Source of the DNA: Candidatus Phyllobacterium onerii | GTDB taxonomy: Bacteria > Pseudomonadota > Alphaproteobacteria > Rhizobiales > Rhizobiaceae | DNA length: 64,000 nt | NCBI RefSeq assembly: GCF_028331445.1 | Contig: NZ_JAQMHX010000005.1 | Coordinates: 124,001 to 188,000, forward strand | Reading direction: 5' to 3' | Shown: in pieces, positions 8,554 to 17,673 of the stretch | Numbering within the stretch: the first letter of the stretch is position 1 | Layout of the letters: every line of letters starts with the position of its first letter | Position numbers and translations under genes: made by a program | The notes under the pieces: model-generated | Seen by the model: the letters and a program-made list of their open reading frames with translations, nothing else | Told to the model about the DNA's origin: nothing | Databases searched by the model: none

Positions 8554-9867
8554 ATGCGTTTGAGTACACTAGACAAAGCGTCACGGCGGCTGGCTCTGAA
8601 TGCCGCCATTCTCTCGATAGCCGGTATCGCGGCAGGCTGCAGCTCGGGCGTGCAGCGTTTCACCAGTGCCGATTTCAGTTCCGGCTATAGCGACAATCAA
8701 CGATCAGTCATGCAAGCGTCCAACAACACGCTACAACCTTATACACCTCCCGTCGATTCAACGCAGACCGCTTCTGTCAGCCGCAGCGGCGGTGTCCAGC
8801 GCAGCAGCCTGCCGCCCGTCGGGGCTGCAAGCACTTCGGCGCTGCCGCCAGTCTCCTCGCAGCCAACGCGCCCGGCACTTGCACCTGTCGCCAGCGCCGC
8901 TCCACTGCGCCAGCAGCAGGTCGCTTCAGCGCAGCCAATGCAGGCCGCACCGTTGGGGTCGGCTTCGGGTACGCTGAAAACTCCGGATGGCCGTGAAGCA
9001 AAGATGCCTGTAAAGCCCGCTCCGGTGCATTCGAACAACGTCGCCGTCATACAGACGCCGCAGGCGACCAAGCAGGTAGCTACCGCGACCACTGTTGCAA
9101 AGCCAACCGGCCAGGGCTCATATACAGTCCAGAGCGGTGACACGTTGCATGCGATCTCGCGCAAGACCGGTAGCAATGTCGAGGCGATCAAGCAGGCGAA
9201 CAACATGAAGGATGGCACCGTCCGTGTTGGTCAGGCTCTCATCATTCCACCGTCCAATTCCGCGCTTGCTCAGAATGTCGCCAACACCATGAAGCCGAAG
9301 GGCGGAACGGTCGATCAGGTCAAGACAGCTTCGACACCGCCTGCAGAACAGCCGAAGGTGGTCGCAAGTGCCGCGACGCAGGCTGCTGCAGCTCCGCAAG
9401 CCGATACTTCGGCCAAGCCTTATACGCCGCCACAGGCCAGCGAGAAGGTGATCGAGAACGCGGATAAGGACAAGGATGTTGCCGCAGCACCGTCGGCTAC
9501 CGGCGTTTCGGGTATGCGCTGGCCGGTTCGCGGCCGGGTTGTCGCCAACTATGGCAAGGGCAGCGACGGGATCAACATCTCTGTGCCTGAGGGTACGCCG
9601 ATCAAGGCGGCTGAAAACGGCGTGGTCATCTACTCCGGCGATGGCCTGAAGGAATTCGGCAACACGGTGCTGGTGCGCCATGACAACGGCCTTGTGACCG
9701 TATATGGCAATGCCAGCAAGCTCGATGTCCAGCGCGGCCAGAAGGTCAAGCGGGGCGATCAGCTTGGCGTGTCGGGCATGACCGGCAACGCAACGACGCC
9801 GATGCTTCACTTCGAGGTTCGCAAGAACTCGACGCCGGTTGACCCGACGAAATATCTCGAATCCTGA
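8554..9867 (+). CDS. LysM/LytM lipoprotein, NlpD/DipM type
   Basis: This 437-residue protein is an envelope factor of the NlpD/DipM class, which stimulate peptidoglycan amidases or organise the division site rather than cut wall themselves. A basic N-terminus and hydrophobic stretch end in the lipobox IAAGC, so it is probably a lipoprotein. A long Pro/Ala/Gln/Ser linker follows. One LysM domain begins at YTVQSGDTLHAISRKTGS (about residue 190) and a LytM (M23) domain covers the last 120 residues. The zinc ligands are degraded: SDGINIS stands where HxGxD is expected, and MLHFEV keeps only one of the HxH pair, so catalysis is unlikely. The position after surE-pcm is the same as for nlpD in other proteobacteria. 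Confidence 0.9.
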   Translation: MRLSTLDKASRRLALNAAILSIAGIAAGCSSGVQRFTSADFSSGYSDNQRSVMQASNNTLQPYTPPVDSTQTASVSRSGGVQRSSLPPVGAASTSALPPVSSQPTRPALAPVASAAPLRQQQVASAQPMQAAPLGSASGTLKTPDGREAKMPVKPAPVHSNNVAVIQTPQATKQVATATTVAKPTGQGSYTVQSGDTLHAISRKTGSNVEAIKQANNMKDGTVRVGQALIIPPSNSALAQNVANTMKPKGGTVDQVKTASTPPAEQPKVVASAATQAAAAPQADTSAKPYTPPQASEKVIENADKDKDVAAAPSATGVSGMRWPVRGRVVANYGKGSDGINISVPEGTPIKAAENGVVIYSGDGLKEFGNTVLVRHDNGLVTVYGNASKLDVQRGQKVKRGDQLGVSGMTGNATTPMLHFEVRKNSTPVDPTKYLES

Positions 9868-9887
9868 TCGATCAGCAGATTGATTGA

Positions 9888-9916
9888 AGCCCGCGCCGAA
9901 AGGTGCGGGCTTTTTT
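9888..9916. terminator. Bidirectional Rho-independent terminator
   Basis: The inverted repeat AGCCCGC...GCGGGCT (9888-9911) has a T run on the plus strand and lies between two convergent genes, the LysM/LytM gene and the DUF815 ATPase. It probably serves mainly the plus-strand gene. Confidence 0.8.
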
Positions 9917-9921
9917 GCCGT

Positions 9922-10791
9922 CTAAAGTTTCTTGCCGAGACGTCCGGCAAGATCCTGGATGAATTGCCAGGCGACACGGCCGGACCGTGCCCCGCGTGTC
10001 GTGGACCACTCCAGCGCCTGCGCATGCAATTCCGGTTGCTTCATCGGCAGATCGAAATATGCCGCGTAGCCATCGATCATCGAGAGATAGTCGTCCTGGC
10101 TGCATTTATGGAAGCCCAACCAAAGTCCGAAGCGATCCGAAAGCGAAACTTTTTCTTCAACCGCTTCCGATGGATTAATCGCGGTCGAACGTTCGTTCTC
10201 GATCATGTCCCGCGGCAGAAGATGACGCCGGTTCGATGTGGCGTAGAAGATGACATTGTCCGGCCGGCCTTCGACGCCGCCTTCCAATGCTGCCTTCAAT
10301 GATTTGTAGGATGTGTCGTCGTGATCGAAGGAGAGGTCGTCGCAAAACAGGATGAACCGGTAATCCGTGTCCTTGATGGCCGCCATCAGGGCAGGAAGGC
10401 TGTCGATATCTTCGCGGTGGATTTCCACGAGTTTGAGCGGGTGGCCGCCGGTCGGTGCAGCAGCGTTGACAGAGGCATGCACCGCCTTGACCAGCGATGA
10501 TTTGCCCATGCCGCGCGCGCCCCACAGCAGCACATTGTTTGCCTGCAAACCGTCGGCAAAGCGTTTCGTATTGTCAAATAGGATATCACGGACATTGTCG
10601 ACACCGCGGATCAATGAAATGTCCACGCGGTTGACCTTGCTGACCGGGTCAAAGGTGAGCTTGTCGGGATTCCACACGAAGCAATCCGCCACATCGAGAT
10701 CGACCGGTTGAGCTTTTGGCGGTGCCATGCGCTCCAGCACCGCAATCAGCCGGTCAAGTTTATCTGTCAACAATTCATCGGACATACTCAT
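9922..10791 (-). CDS. DUF815 AAA-type ATPase
   Basis: This is a stand-alone P-loop ATPase of the DUF815 family, found next to yajC in many Alphaproteobacteria; its cellular role is not known. It has a Walker A (GARGMGKSS), a Walker B (FILFCDDLSF), a sensor-1-like VIFYATSNRRHLLPRDM and an arginine-rich C-terminal lid (WSTTRGARSGRVAWQF). The N-terminal 45 residues are helical and precede the CFVWNPD signature. I place the start at the ATG at 10791 because GAAGG precedes it; an ATG at 10812 adds seven residues. It is transcribed away from yajC, with the long palindrome in between. Confidence 0.88.
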   Translation of the reverse strand: MSMSDELLTDKLDRLIAVLERMAPPKAQPVDLDVADCFVWNPDKLTFDPVSKVNRVDISLIRGVDNVRDILFDNTKRFADGLQANNVLLWGARGMGKSSLVKAVHASVNAAAPTGGHPLKLVEIHREDIDSLPALMAAIKDTDYRFILFCDDLSFDHDDTSYKSLKAALEGGVEGRPDNVIFYATSNRRHLLPRDMIENERSTAINPSEAVEEKVSLSDRFGLWLGFHKCSQDDYLSMIDGYAAYFDLPMKQPELHAQALEWSTTRGARSGRVAWQFIQDLAGRLGKKL

Positions 10792-10821
10792 CGAGCCTTC
10801 ATTTTCATGCATATATGCGAC

Positions 10822-11094
10822 TAGAGCAAGTTTTGTCTATTGAGAGCCGTTCTGTTTCGCGGATGGCGAGACAATCCATGCGGAAGGTGGCGAGGCCGAT
10901 GTTTATCCATCGGACGACGCCGCCTGACAAAGTGGGTGTCCGCCAGCCGGAAACCCGAAGGGCCGGGTGAATTTGCTCCAAATCCATAGGGCTTCGGCTT
11001 CGTCCGATGGAAAGGCATCGACCTCGCCAAATCCCTCGACTTTGAACCAAATTCTCTCCGGCAGAACGGTTCTGAATAGACAAAATTTGCTCTA
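10822..11094. repeat. Long imperfect palindrome (MITE/RIME-like element)
   Basis: The outer 33 bases (10822-10854) match the reverse complement of 11062-11094 at 30 of 33 positions. A second paired block lies inside: TGGCGAGG..CGATG plus TCCATCGGACGA (about 10888-10922) matches its complement at about 11005-11032. The element therefore can fold as a single hairpin of about 273 bases. It fills the gap between the DUF815 gene and yajC and contains no convincing gene. Length, terminal inverted repeats and intergenic position resemble rhizobial palindromic intergenic elements (RIME class) or a non-autonomous transposon. Its copy number elsewhere is unknown. Confidence 0.8.
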
Positions 11095-11217
11095 TCATGT
11101 TGAAGATAATTCGAAAAGCAGGACACACAGTTTTGTACGGTTGCTTTTGACGCCCCAAACATTGTATTGCGCTGGCTCAAGTTCTTTCAAATCTGGTTTT
11201 CTCTGGAGGTTGTCTCA

Positions 11218-11559
11218 ATGTTCGTAACTCCCGCATATGCACAGGCAACGGGTGTCGGCGGCGCGCCGGAAATGCTGATGAGCATCCTGCCGTTCATTCT
11301 GATCTTCGTGATCATGTACTTCTTGATCATTCGCCCACAGCGTACCGCTGCCAAGAAGCGCGAGGAGCAGCTGAAGAATATCCGCCGCGGTGACACGATC
11401 ATTACCGGTGGCGGTTTCATCGCCAAGGTTACCAAGGTCTATGAAGATACCGGCGAGCTGGATGTCGAAATCGGCGACGGCGTCAAGGCCCGCGTCCTGC
11501 GGGGAATGGTGGCCGACGTCCGGGTCAAAGGCGAGCCGGTTGCCGACAACAAGAAATAA
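11218..11559 (+). CDS. yajC: Preprotein translocase subunit YajC
   Basis: YajC is the small accessory membrane protein of the SecDF complex. The 113-residue protein has one transmembrane helix (ILPFILIFVIMYFLIIRPQ) with the family-defining RPQ motif, then a basic stretch and a beta-rich cytoplasmic domain (RRGDTIITGGGFIAKVTKV). The ATG at 11218 follows a good ribosome site (TGGAGG). An in-frame ATG at 11167 lacks one. It lies 62 bases ahead of secDF, the usual pairing. Confidence 0.95.
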   Translation: MFVTPAYAQATGVGGAPEMLMSILPFILIFVIMYFLIIRPQRTAAKKREEQLKNIRRGDTIITGGGFIAKVTKVYEDTGELDVEIGDGVKARVLRGMVADVRVKGEPVADNKK

Positions 11560-11621
11560 GGCATAGTGAGGGGGCGGCCAATGAGCCGCCCTTCTGATTC
11601 TAGTTCCAAGGTTGCGACTGC

Positions 11622-13889
11622 ATGCTCTATTTTAGCCGCTGGAAGACTGTACTCATCTGGGCTGTTGTTCTAGCAGGCGTTGTTCTGGCGCTGCCAAATC
11701 TCTTCACACAGGATCAATTGGTGACCTTGCCGGACTGGCTGCCGAAGAAGCAGCTGGCGCTGGGTCTCGACCTTGAAGGTGGTTCGCGGCTACGCCTGCA
11801 GGTCGACAAGGACCATCTGCCCGACACCGACGCAACGATCGCAATCCTGAACCGCCGTCTCAGTGAGCTCGGCTACACCAATCCAAACGTCGAAGGCCAG
11901 CGGAATGGCCGTGTACTCGTCGAAGTCCCCGGGCTCTACGACTCGCAACTGCTCAAGGACATCCTGAGCCTCACCGGCGAACTGCATTTCCAGATGGTCG
12001 ACGATTCCGTACCGGTTCAGCAGGCGATCGACGGCACGCCGCCGGAAGGAGATGAGGTGGTGTATTCGTTCGACGATCCGCCCGTTGCCTATCTGGTCAA
12101 GAAAGAACCGCTTGTCTCAAACAAGAATTTCGTCGATGCGCAGGCCGGGATAGATACGTCCACCCAAGAGCCTGTGATCACCTTCAGACTGGACAGCATT
12201 GGCGCTGACCGGTTCTCGAAGGCGACCAAGGCGAATGTCGGCAAATCCTTCGCTATCGTTCTCGACAATCAGGTGCTTTCAGCTCCGGTCATCAGTGAGG
12301 AAATACCCGGGAATACAGGTCAGATTTCCGGCAATTTCGACCTTTCGGGCGCAAGTAACCTGGCGCTTGTGATGCGGGCAGGCGCGCTGCCGGCGAGTGT
12401 CACCGTGCTCGAAGAGAGAACGATCGGCACTGATCTCGGAGCGGCTGCGGTAGCCTCTGGCAAGATTGCTGCTCTTATTGGCGCAGTTCTCGTCATCGTT
12501 TTCATGCTTTTGACCTATGGCCTTCTCGGGGTCATCGCCAACATTGCCCTTGTCGTCAATGTGATCCTGATACTGGCAGTGCTGACGCTCTTCGGTGCGC
12601 CGCTGACGCTCGCGGGTGTTGCCGGTATCGTGCTTACCATCGGCATGGCCGTCGATTCCAACGTGCTCATCTATGAACGCATTCGCGAGGACAGGCGCGC
12701 TGGCTTTTCCGTTATTCAGGCTATCGATTCGGGATTTTCGCGGGCGCTTGCAACAATCGTCGACGCCAATGTCACCACACTGATCGCGGCACTCGTGCTT
12801 TTCATTCTCGGCTCGGGGCCGGTGCACGGTTTCGCGCTGACGGTGACGATCGGTATCGTCACGACACTATTCACGACCTTCACGCTGACACGCTGGCTGG
12901 TATCCGTGTGGGTTCAATGGGCGCGTCCGAAGGAAGTTCCCGGCGCACTCCTGAAGCTCGTTCCAAATGATACGAAAATCCCGTTCATGAAGCTGCGTTT
13001 TCTGACGCTCGGCTTTTCGGCGCTGTCGAGCATTGCGGCGATCGTGCTTTTCGCCATTGTCGGCATGAATTTCGGTATCGATTTCAAGGGCGGCACGATG
13101 GTCGAGATTCAATCGCACGAGGGTGCGATCGATCTCGACGATGTCTATAGCCGACTGGAAGATTTGAACATTGGCGACATCAAGATCGAACCATTCAAAT
13201 CGGATGATCGCGCCCTGATTACTGTGGGCAGCCAGGGTGAGGGCGAGGATGCCGAGCAGACCGTCGGTGTCAAAATCCGGGGTGAATTGCAGGACGACTT
13301 CGATTTCCGCCGCATTGACGTCATCGGGCCATCCGTATCGAGTGAACTGTCACACGCCGGAATGCTCGCTGTCGGACTCTCCTTGGCGGTGATCTTTGTC
13401 TATGTGTGGTTGCGCTTTGAATGGCATTTCGCACTTGGCGCCATTCTCGCAACAATCCACGACGTACTGCTACTGCTTGGTATGTTCATCGTCTTCCAGA
13501 TGGAGTTCAACCTCTGGAGTATCGCCGCTTTGCTCGCGATAGTCGGCTACTCACTCAACGATACGGTCGTCATCTACGACCGCGTGCGCGAAAATTTGCG
13601 ACGATACGGCAACAGCATGTCGCTGTCGGCGCTTCTCGATGCATCGATCAACCAGACCCTGTCGCGCACGATTCTGACATCGCTTGCAACGTTTCTGGCG
13701 TTGATCGTTCTCTATCTCTATGGTGGAGATGACGTGAAATCATTCTCGCTGGTCCTCGGAGTCGGCATCATCGTCGCAACCTACTCGTCGATCTTCGTTG
13801 CCGGCCCCTTGCTGATGCTGTTTGGCCTCAGGGGCAGGGATGTCGCGGAAAACGGACCGTCGGCGGTGTCCGGCCAGAATGGAGCGTAA
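11622..13889 (+). CDS. secDF: Fused protein translocase SecDF
   Basis: SecD and SecF use the proton gradient to pull proteins released by SecYEG into the periplasm. Here both are one 755-residue protein. The SecD half has helix 1 (WKTVLIWAVVLAGVVLALP), the GLDLEGGSRLRLQVD motif and a shortened P1 domain, then five helices containing GMAVDSNVLIYERIRED. The SecF half begins near residue 460 with helix, FGIDFKGGTMVEI and ends with GYSLNDTVVIYDRVREN. Both halves keep the conserved D-x-N/T-V motifs in helix 4. A fused form is common in Rhizobiales. Confidence 0.95.
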   Translation: MLYFSRWKTVLIWAVVLAGVVLALPNLFTQDQLVTLPDWLPKKQLALGLDLEGGSRLRLQVDKDHLPDTDATIAILNRRLSELGYTNPNVEGQRNGRVLVEVPGLYDSQLLKDILSLTGELHFQMVDDSVPVQQAIDGTPPEGDEVVYSFDDPPVAYLVKKEPLVSNKNFVDAQAGIDTSTQEPVITFRLDSIGADRFSKATKANVGKSFAIVLDNQVLSAPVISEEIPGNTGQISGNFDLSGASNLALVMRAGALPASVTVLEERTIGTDLGAAAVASGKIAALIGAVLVIVFMLLTYGLLGVIANIALVVNVILILAVLTLFGAPLTLAGVAGIVLTIGMAVDSNVLIYERIREDRRAGFSVIQAIDSGFSRALATIVDANVTTLIAALVLFILGSGPVHGFALTVTIGIVTTLFTTFTLTRWLVSVWVQWARPKEVPGALLKLVPNDTKIPFMKLRFLTLGFSALSSIAAIVLFAIVGMNFGIDFKGGTMVEIQSHEGAIDLDDVYSRLEDLNIGDIKIEPFKSDDRALITVGSQGEGEDAEQTVGVKIRGELQDDFDFRRIDVIGPSVSSELSHAGMLAVGLSLAVIFVYVWLRFEWHFALGAILATIHDVLLLLGMFIVFQMEFNLWSIAALLAIVGYSLNDTVVIYDRVRENLRRYGNSMSLSALLDASINQTLSRTILTSLATFLALIVLYLYGGDDVKSFSLVLGVGIIVATYSSIFVAGPLLMLFGLRGRDVAENGPSAVSGQNGA

Positions 13890-13894
13890 TTTAA

Positions 13895-14284
13895 TTGGTC
13901 AAAGGCATTGAAATTCGGGATGCGCACTTTCCTGGGCGTGCACCCATCGATGCCTATGGCAATGGCGGCTTTCGCTTCGCGGATATGTCGCATCGCGGCT
14001 CCATACTCTGTCTCCCATCCGGCATTCATGGCTGGCAGCCGAAAACCCTGCCACTCCTGACGATCGCCGATTTCTCGCTTGTGCTTGAACAAGCTGACGA
14101 TATCGAAATTTTGCTGGTGGGGATGGGGACCGACTTGCGGCGGCTGCCGCAGGAACTGCGCGACGAATTGCGCAAGCACCGTATATCGTCCGATCCGATG
14201 AGCACGGGTGCAGCAGTGCGGACTTACAATGTGCTGTTGGCGGAGGATCGCGCAGTGGCCGCTGCGTTGATTGCAGTGGAATAA
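13895..14284 (+). CDS. Mth938-like (DUF498) domain protein
   Basis: This 129-residue protein belongs to the Mth938/DUF498 family, which includes mitochondrial NDUFAF3, an assembly factor of respiratory complex I; the bacterial role is unproven. Visible family features are GNGGFRFADMSHRGSIL near the start, the FSLVLEQADDIEILLVGMGTD core and the MSTGAAVRTYNVLLAEDRAVAAALI end. Translation starts at TTG 13895, six bases after secDF, with GGAG about ten bases upstream. It sits with the next gene, a relative of NDUFAF6, which makes a link to complex I assembly an attractive inference. Confidence 0.88.
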   Translation: MVKGIEIRDAHFPGRAPIDAYGNGGFRFADMSHRGSILCLPSGIHGWQPKTLPLLTIADFSLVLEQADDIEILLVGMGTDLRRLPQELRDELRKHRISSDPMSTGAAVRTYNVLLAEDRAVAAALIAVE

Positions 14285-14311
14285 CCCAGCGCATCTCTAT
14301 ATCTCAGCATT

Positions 14312-15148
14312 ATGAACGCCAATGAAACTCACTGCCTGCAATTGTTGCGAGCTGCCGATCCGGATCGCTACCTTTCCGTGCTCTATGCACCGGAAGACAA
14401 GCGTGGGGGATTGGCAGCGCTCTTTGCCTTCAACACTGAAATTGCCCGCATTCGTGATCTGATTCATGACCCGTTGCCGGGTGAAATCCGGCTGCAATGG
14501 TGGCGCGATCTCATCAATGGAACGGAGCCTGGTGAAGCGTCGGGGAATCCCGTCGCCGCGGCGCTTTTGGGTACGATCAAAACATATGATCTGCCGCGTA
14601 CTGCCTTCGACAATTATTGTGAGGCGCGGATATTCGACCTCTACAATGACCCGATGCCAAGCCGCAACGATCTGGAAGGATATTGCGGCGAGACGGCTTC
14701 GGCGCTGATCCAACTCGCCTCCCTGATCCTGGATGCCGCCAAGGCGCCTCAACACGCCAACGTGGCTGGCCATGCCGGCGTCGCGCAGGCGATCACAGGT
14801 CTGCTGCGCCTCTTGCCACTGCATCGCCGCCGCGGTCAGATTTACATTCCCGCCGATATTCTGGTGGCCGTTGGCTGCAGTGGGACGGTGTTGCTGGATG
14901 GCTCCGATCAATCAGCGGTCACACGTGCGATCGACGCGATGATCGCGCTTGCCGGGGATCATTTCGCAAAATTCGAAAACGCTGCGAAGACGTTGCCGGC
15001 GACACTTCGCCCGGCCTATCTGCCAGCCTCGATTACCCCGACCTATCTGAGGAAGCTGAAAGCCAGCGGCATGAATGCTGCCACGGAAATTGCCGACATC
15101 TCGCCGCTCCGCCGCCAATGGGCGATGTTCAGGGCGTCTACTCGTTAG
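14312..15148 (+). CDS. Squalene/phytoene synthase-like protein (NDUFAF6-like)
   Basis: The 278-residue all-helical protein belongs to the squalene/phytoene synthase superfamily. Recognisable are RYLSVLYAPEDKRGGLAALFAFN, the LPGEIRLQWWRDLI segment and CGETASALIQLA, which replaces the second Asp-rich motif of true synthases; the first DxxxD is likewise not intact (FNTEIARIRD). The branch corresponds to NDUFAF6, an assembly factor for complex I, rather than to carotenoid enzymes, and no carotenoid genes are nearby. It lies 27 bases after the Mth938-like gene on the same strand and converges on trmFO with a 3-base gap. Confidence 0.85.
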   Translation: MNANETHCLQLLRAADPDRYLSVLYAPEDKRGGLAALFAFNTEIARIRDLIHDPLPGEIRLQWWRDLINGTEPGEASGNPVAAALLGTIKTYDLPRTAFDNYCEARIFDLYNDPMPSRNDLEGYCGETASALIQLASLILDAAKAPQHANVAGHAGVAQAITGLLRLLPLHRRRGQIYIPADILVAVGCSGTVLLDGSDQSAVTRAIDAMIALAGDHFAKFENAAKTLPATLRPAYLPASITPTYLRKLKASGMNAATEIADISPLRRQWAMFRASTR

Positions 15149-15151
15149 GAC

Positions 15152-16561
15152 CTATTCCGCGGCTTCTGCAATTGCCGGTAGGCCGAGCCATGTACGGCAG
15201 TCAGCCAGCGCACGCGCGCTCATGGCGCGTTTCTTGGCATTCGACTTCTCCTTGCCGCGCAGACGCTTGCCTTCAATCTTCGGCGCCTCCATTGGCGGAA
15301 ACAGCCCGTAATTGACATTCATCGGCTGGAATGAGCGCTTGCCCTGTTCTTCATCGGTCACGAGATGCCCGCCAGTGATATGGCCGAGGAGCGCGCCGAA
15401 AGCTGTCGTCAAAGGCGGAGGCGTGTAGGCTTGGCCAAGCCTTTCAGCCGCGGTAAACCGGCCCGCCAGCAGACCGATGGCGGCGGATTCGACATAGCCC
15501 TCGCACCCGGTGATCTGGCCGGCAAAACGCAAGCCCGGCCGCGTTTTAAGCTGCAGGGTCGGATCGAGCAGAAGTGGCGAATTCAGATATGTGTTGCGGT
15601 GCAGCCCGCCAAGCCGTGCGAACTCGGCGTTCTCCAGCCCCGGGATCATTCTGAAGATGTCGGTCTGGGCGCCATATTTCAACTTGGTCTGGAATCCGAC
15701 CATGTTGTAGAGCGTCCCGAGGGCATTGTCCTGGCGTAGCTGAACGACTGCATAGGCTTTGACAGTGGGATTGTGCGCATTGGTCAGGCCCATCGGTTTC
15801 ATCGGGCCATGGCGCAAGGTTTCCGGTCCGCGCTCGGCCATGACCTCAATCGGCAGGCAGCCGTCGAAATAAGGCGTGCCTTCCCATTCCTTGAACTCGG
15901 TCTTGTCGCCTGTGACAAGCGCTTGAATGAACGCCTCGTACTGCTCCTTGGTCATCGGGCAGTTGATGTAGTCCTTGCCATTGCCGCCCGGTCCAACCTT
16001 GTCATAGCGAGACTGGAACCAACAGGTATCCATATCGATGGAATCGAAATGCACGATTGGCGCAATAGCGTCGAAAAAGGCGAGGGCGTCGGCGCCGGTT
16101 TCGTTGCCGATGGCTTCGGCAAGCGATGGCGCTGTCAGCGGGCCGGTAGCGATGATAATCTTGTCCCAGTCAGCCGGCGGTAGACCGGTGATTTCCTCAC
16201 GCTGGATGGTGATCAGGGGATGCGCTTCAATGCGCGCGGTGACGGCCTCAGCAAAGCCATCGCGATCGACAGCCAGCGCACTGCCGGCCGGCACCTGGTT
16301 CGCATCGGCACAAGCCATTATCAGCGAATTGGCGAGGCGCATCTCCGCATGCAGGACACCGACCGCATTGGTTTCGGCGTCATCGGAGCGGAACGAATTG
16401 GAACAGACGAGTTCTGCCAGATCCTGTGTCTTGTGTGCATCCGTGCCGCGAACTGGGCGCATCTCGTGCAGGATCACGGGAATACCCGCCTCGGCAAGCT
16501 GCCATGATGCTTCGGAACCGGCGAGACCGCCGCCAACGATATGAACTGGTTTGTGTGACAT
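15152..16561 (-). CDS. trmFO: tRNA m5U54 methyltransferase TrmFO (folate/FAD-dependent)
   Basis: TrmFO makes 5-methyluridine at position 54 of tRNA using methylenetetrahydrofolate and reduced FAD. The 469-residue protein begins with the dinucleotide fold [21 protein letters not shown] and [14 protein letters not shown], followed by [11 protein letters not shown], which carries a conserved cysteine of the catalytic region. [10 protein letters not shown] and [22 protein letters not shown] are further family blocks. The end is Lys/Arg-rich. The gene is convergent with the phytoene-synthase-like gene and is followed upstream by an aldo/keto reductase gene on the same strand, separated by a terminator. 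Confidence 0.96.
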   Translation of the reverse strand: MSHKPVHIVGGGLAGSEASWQLAEAGIPVILHEMRPVRGTDAHKTQDLAELVCSNSFRSDDAETNAVGVLHAEMRLANSLIMACADANQVPAGSALAVDRDGFAEAVTARIEAHPLITIQREEITGLPPADWDKIIIATGPLTAPSLAEAIGNETGADALAFFDAIAPIVHFDSIDMDTCWFQSRYDKVGPGGNGKDYINCPMTKEQYEAFIQALVTGDKTEFKEWEGTPYFDGCLPIEVMAERGPETLRHGPMKPMGLTNAHNPTVKAYAVVQLRQDNALGTLYNMVGFQTKLKYGAQTDIFRMIPGLENAEFARLGGLHRNTYLNSPLLLDPTLQLKTRPGLRFAGQITGCEGYVESAAIGLLAGRFTAAERLGQAYTPPPLTTAFGALLGHITGGHLVTDEEQGKRSFQPMNVNYGLFPPMEAPKIEGKRLRGKEKSNAKKRAMSARALADCRTWLGLPAIAEAAE

Positions 16562-16600
16562 GCGCTTCCAATAGACGTTTTGGTGCCGCGCTTCAATGCA

Positions 16601-16633
16601 AAAGCCGCCGCAACTTAACTGAGCGGCGGCTTT
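16601..16633 (-). terminator. Rho-independent terminator of aldo/keto reductase gene
   Basis: A perfect 11-bp stem (AAAGCCGCCGC, 16601-16611, with GCGGCGGCTTT, 16623-16633) lies just downstream of the aldo/keto reductase stop on the minus strand and ends in a T run there. Confidence 0.85.
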
Positions 16634-16648
16634 GATAATCGGGATGGA

Positions 16649-17596
16649 TCAGGCGCTGGCTTGGTCGAGTTCCGCCACGTCGTTGCTGTCGAGCTTCAGT
16701 GCTGCGGCACGGATGAGGCTTTCCAGCTGTTCGAGGGAGGTGGCGCTGGCAATCGGTGCCGTGACACCCTTGCGCTGGATGATCCACGCAATCGCGACTT
16801 CGGCTGGCTTGGCGTTGTGCTTGGCCGATACCTTGTCCAGTGCTGTGAGAATGCGAGTACCACGCGGGTTGAGATACTGCTTGATGCCGTCGCCGCGCTG
16901 GCTTTTACCCAAGTCGGTTTCGCTGCGATATTTGCCCGAAAGAAAGCCTCTGGCGAGCCCGAAATACGTGATGACGCCAATGTTTTCGGAGATGCAGAGA
17001 TCGCGCAACTTGCCTTCGAACTCGCTACGATCGTAGAGGTTGTAGCCGGGCTGCAGCACATTGTAACGCGGCAGGTCTTTGGTTTCCGAGACATCGATCG
17101 CTGCCCGAAGCTGGTCCGCATCGAGATTGGAGGCGCCGATCGATTTGATCTTTCCCTCTCTCAGCAACTTCTGGTAGGCGCCGAGTGTTTCCTCGTAAGG
17201 TGTATCGGGATCAGGCCAGTGCGACAGGTAAAGATCGATTGCATCGATCTGCAGACGCTTCAGCGATGCCTCGACTGCCTTGGCGATGTAAGCGGCAGAC
17301 AGATCTTTCTTGCCTTGACCCATGTCGGAGCCGACTTTGGTAATGATAACGACCTTGTCGCGCGCATTACGTGCTTTGACCCATTCCCCGATGATCGTTT
17401 CGGATTCGCCGCCTTCATGTCCGGGCACCCAGCGAGAATAGCCATCCGCCGTGTCGATCGCATTGAAACCGGCATCGACAAAGCGGTCAAGCAGATCGAA
17501 GGAGGTCTTTTTGTCGGCAGTCCAGCCGAAAACGTTACCTCCCAAAACCAATGGCGCAATGGACAGGCCTTTGCGGCCAAGACGACGTTTTTCCAT
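16649..17596 (-). CDS. Aldo/keto reductase
   Basis: This is a 315-residue NADPH-dependent oxidoreductase of the aldo/keto reductase superfamily, Tas/YajO-like branch. All four catalytic residues are in place: Asp48 and Tyr53 (IDTADGYSRW), Lys87 (VIITKVG) and His126 (YLSHWPDP). GKIKSIGASN and the C-terminal cofactor segment IASATSLEQLESL are also typical. A GGAG ribosome site precedes the ATG at 17596. Substrate cannot be told from sequence. It appears to be a single-gene unit closed by its own terminator. Confidence 0.92.
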   Translation of the reverse strand: MEKRRLGRKGLSIAPLVLGGNVFGWTADKKTSFDLLDRFVDAGFNAIDTADGYSRWVPGHEGGESETIIGEWVKARNARDKVVIITKVGSDMGQGKKDLSAAYIAKAVEASLKRLQIDAIDLYLSHWPDPDTPYEETLGAYQKLLREGKIKSIGASNLDADQLRAAIDVSETKDLPRYNVLQPGYNLYDRSEFEGKLRDLCISENIGVITYFGLARGFLSGKYRSETDLGKSQRGDGIKQYLNPRGTRILTALDKVSAKHNAKPAEVAIAWIIQRKGVTAPIASATSLEQLESLIRAAALKLDSNDVAELDQASA

Positions 17597-17673
17597 ATTT
17601 TTTACTCCGGGAGATTAAAGCTGGTTATGCAAACTGTAGGCCCGTTTGGAGCATGTTTCCAGCGTTGTGGAAA

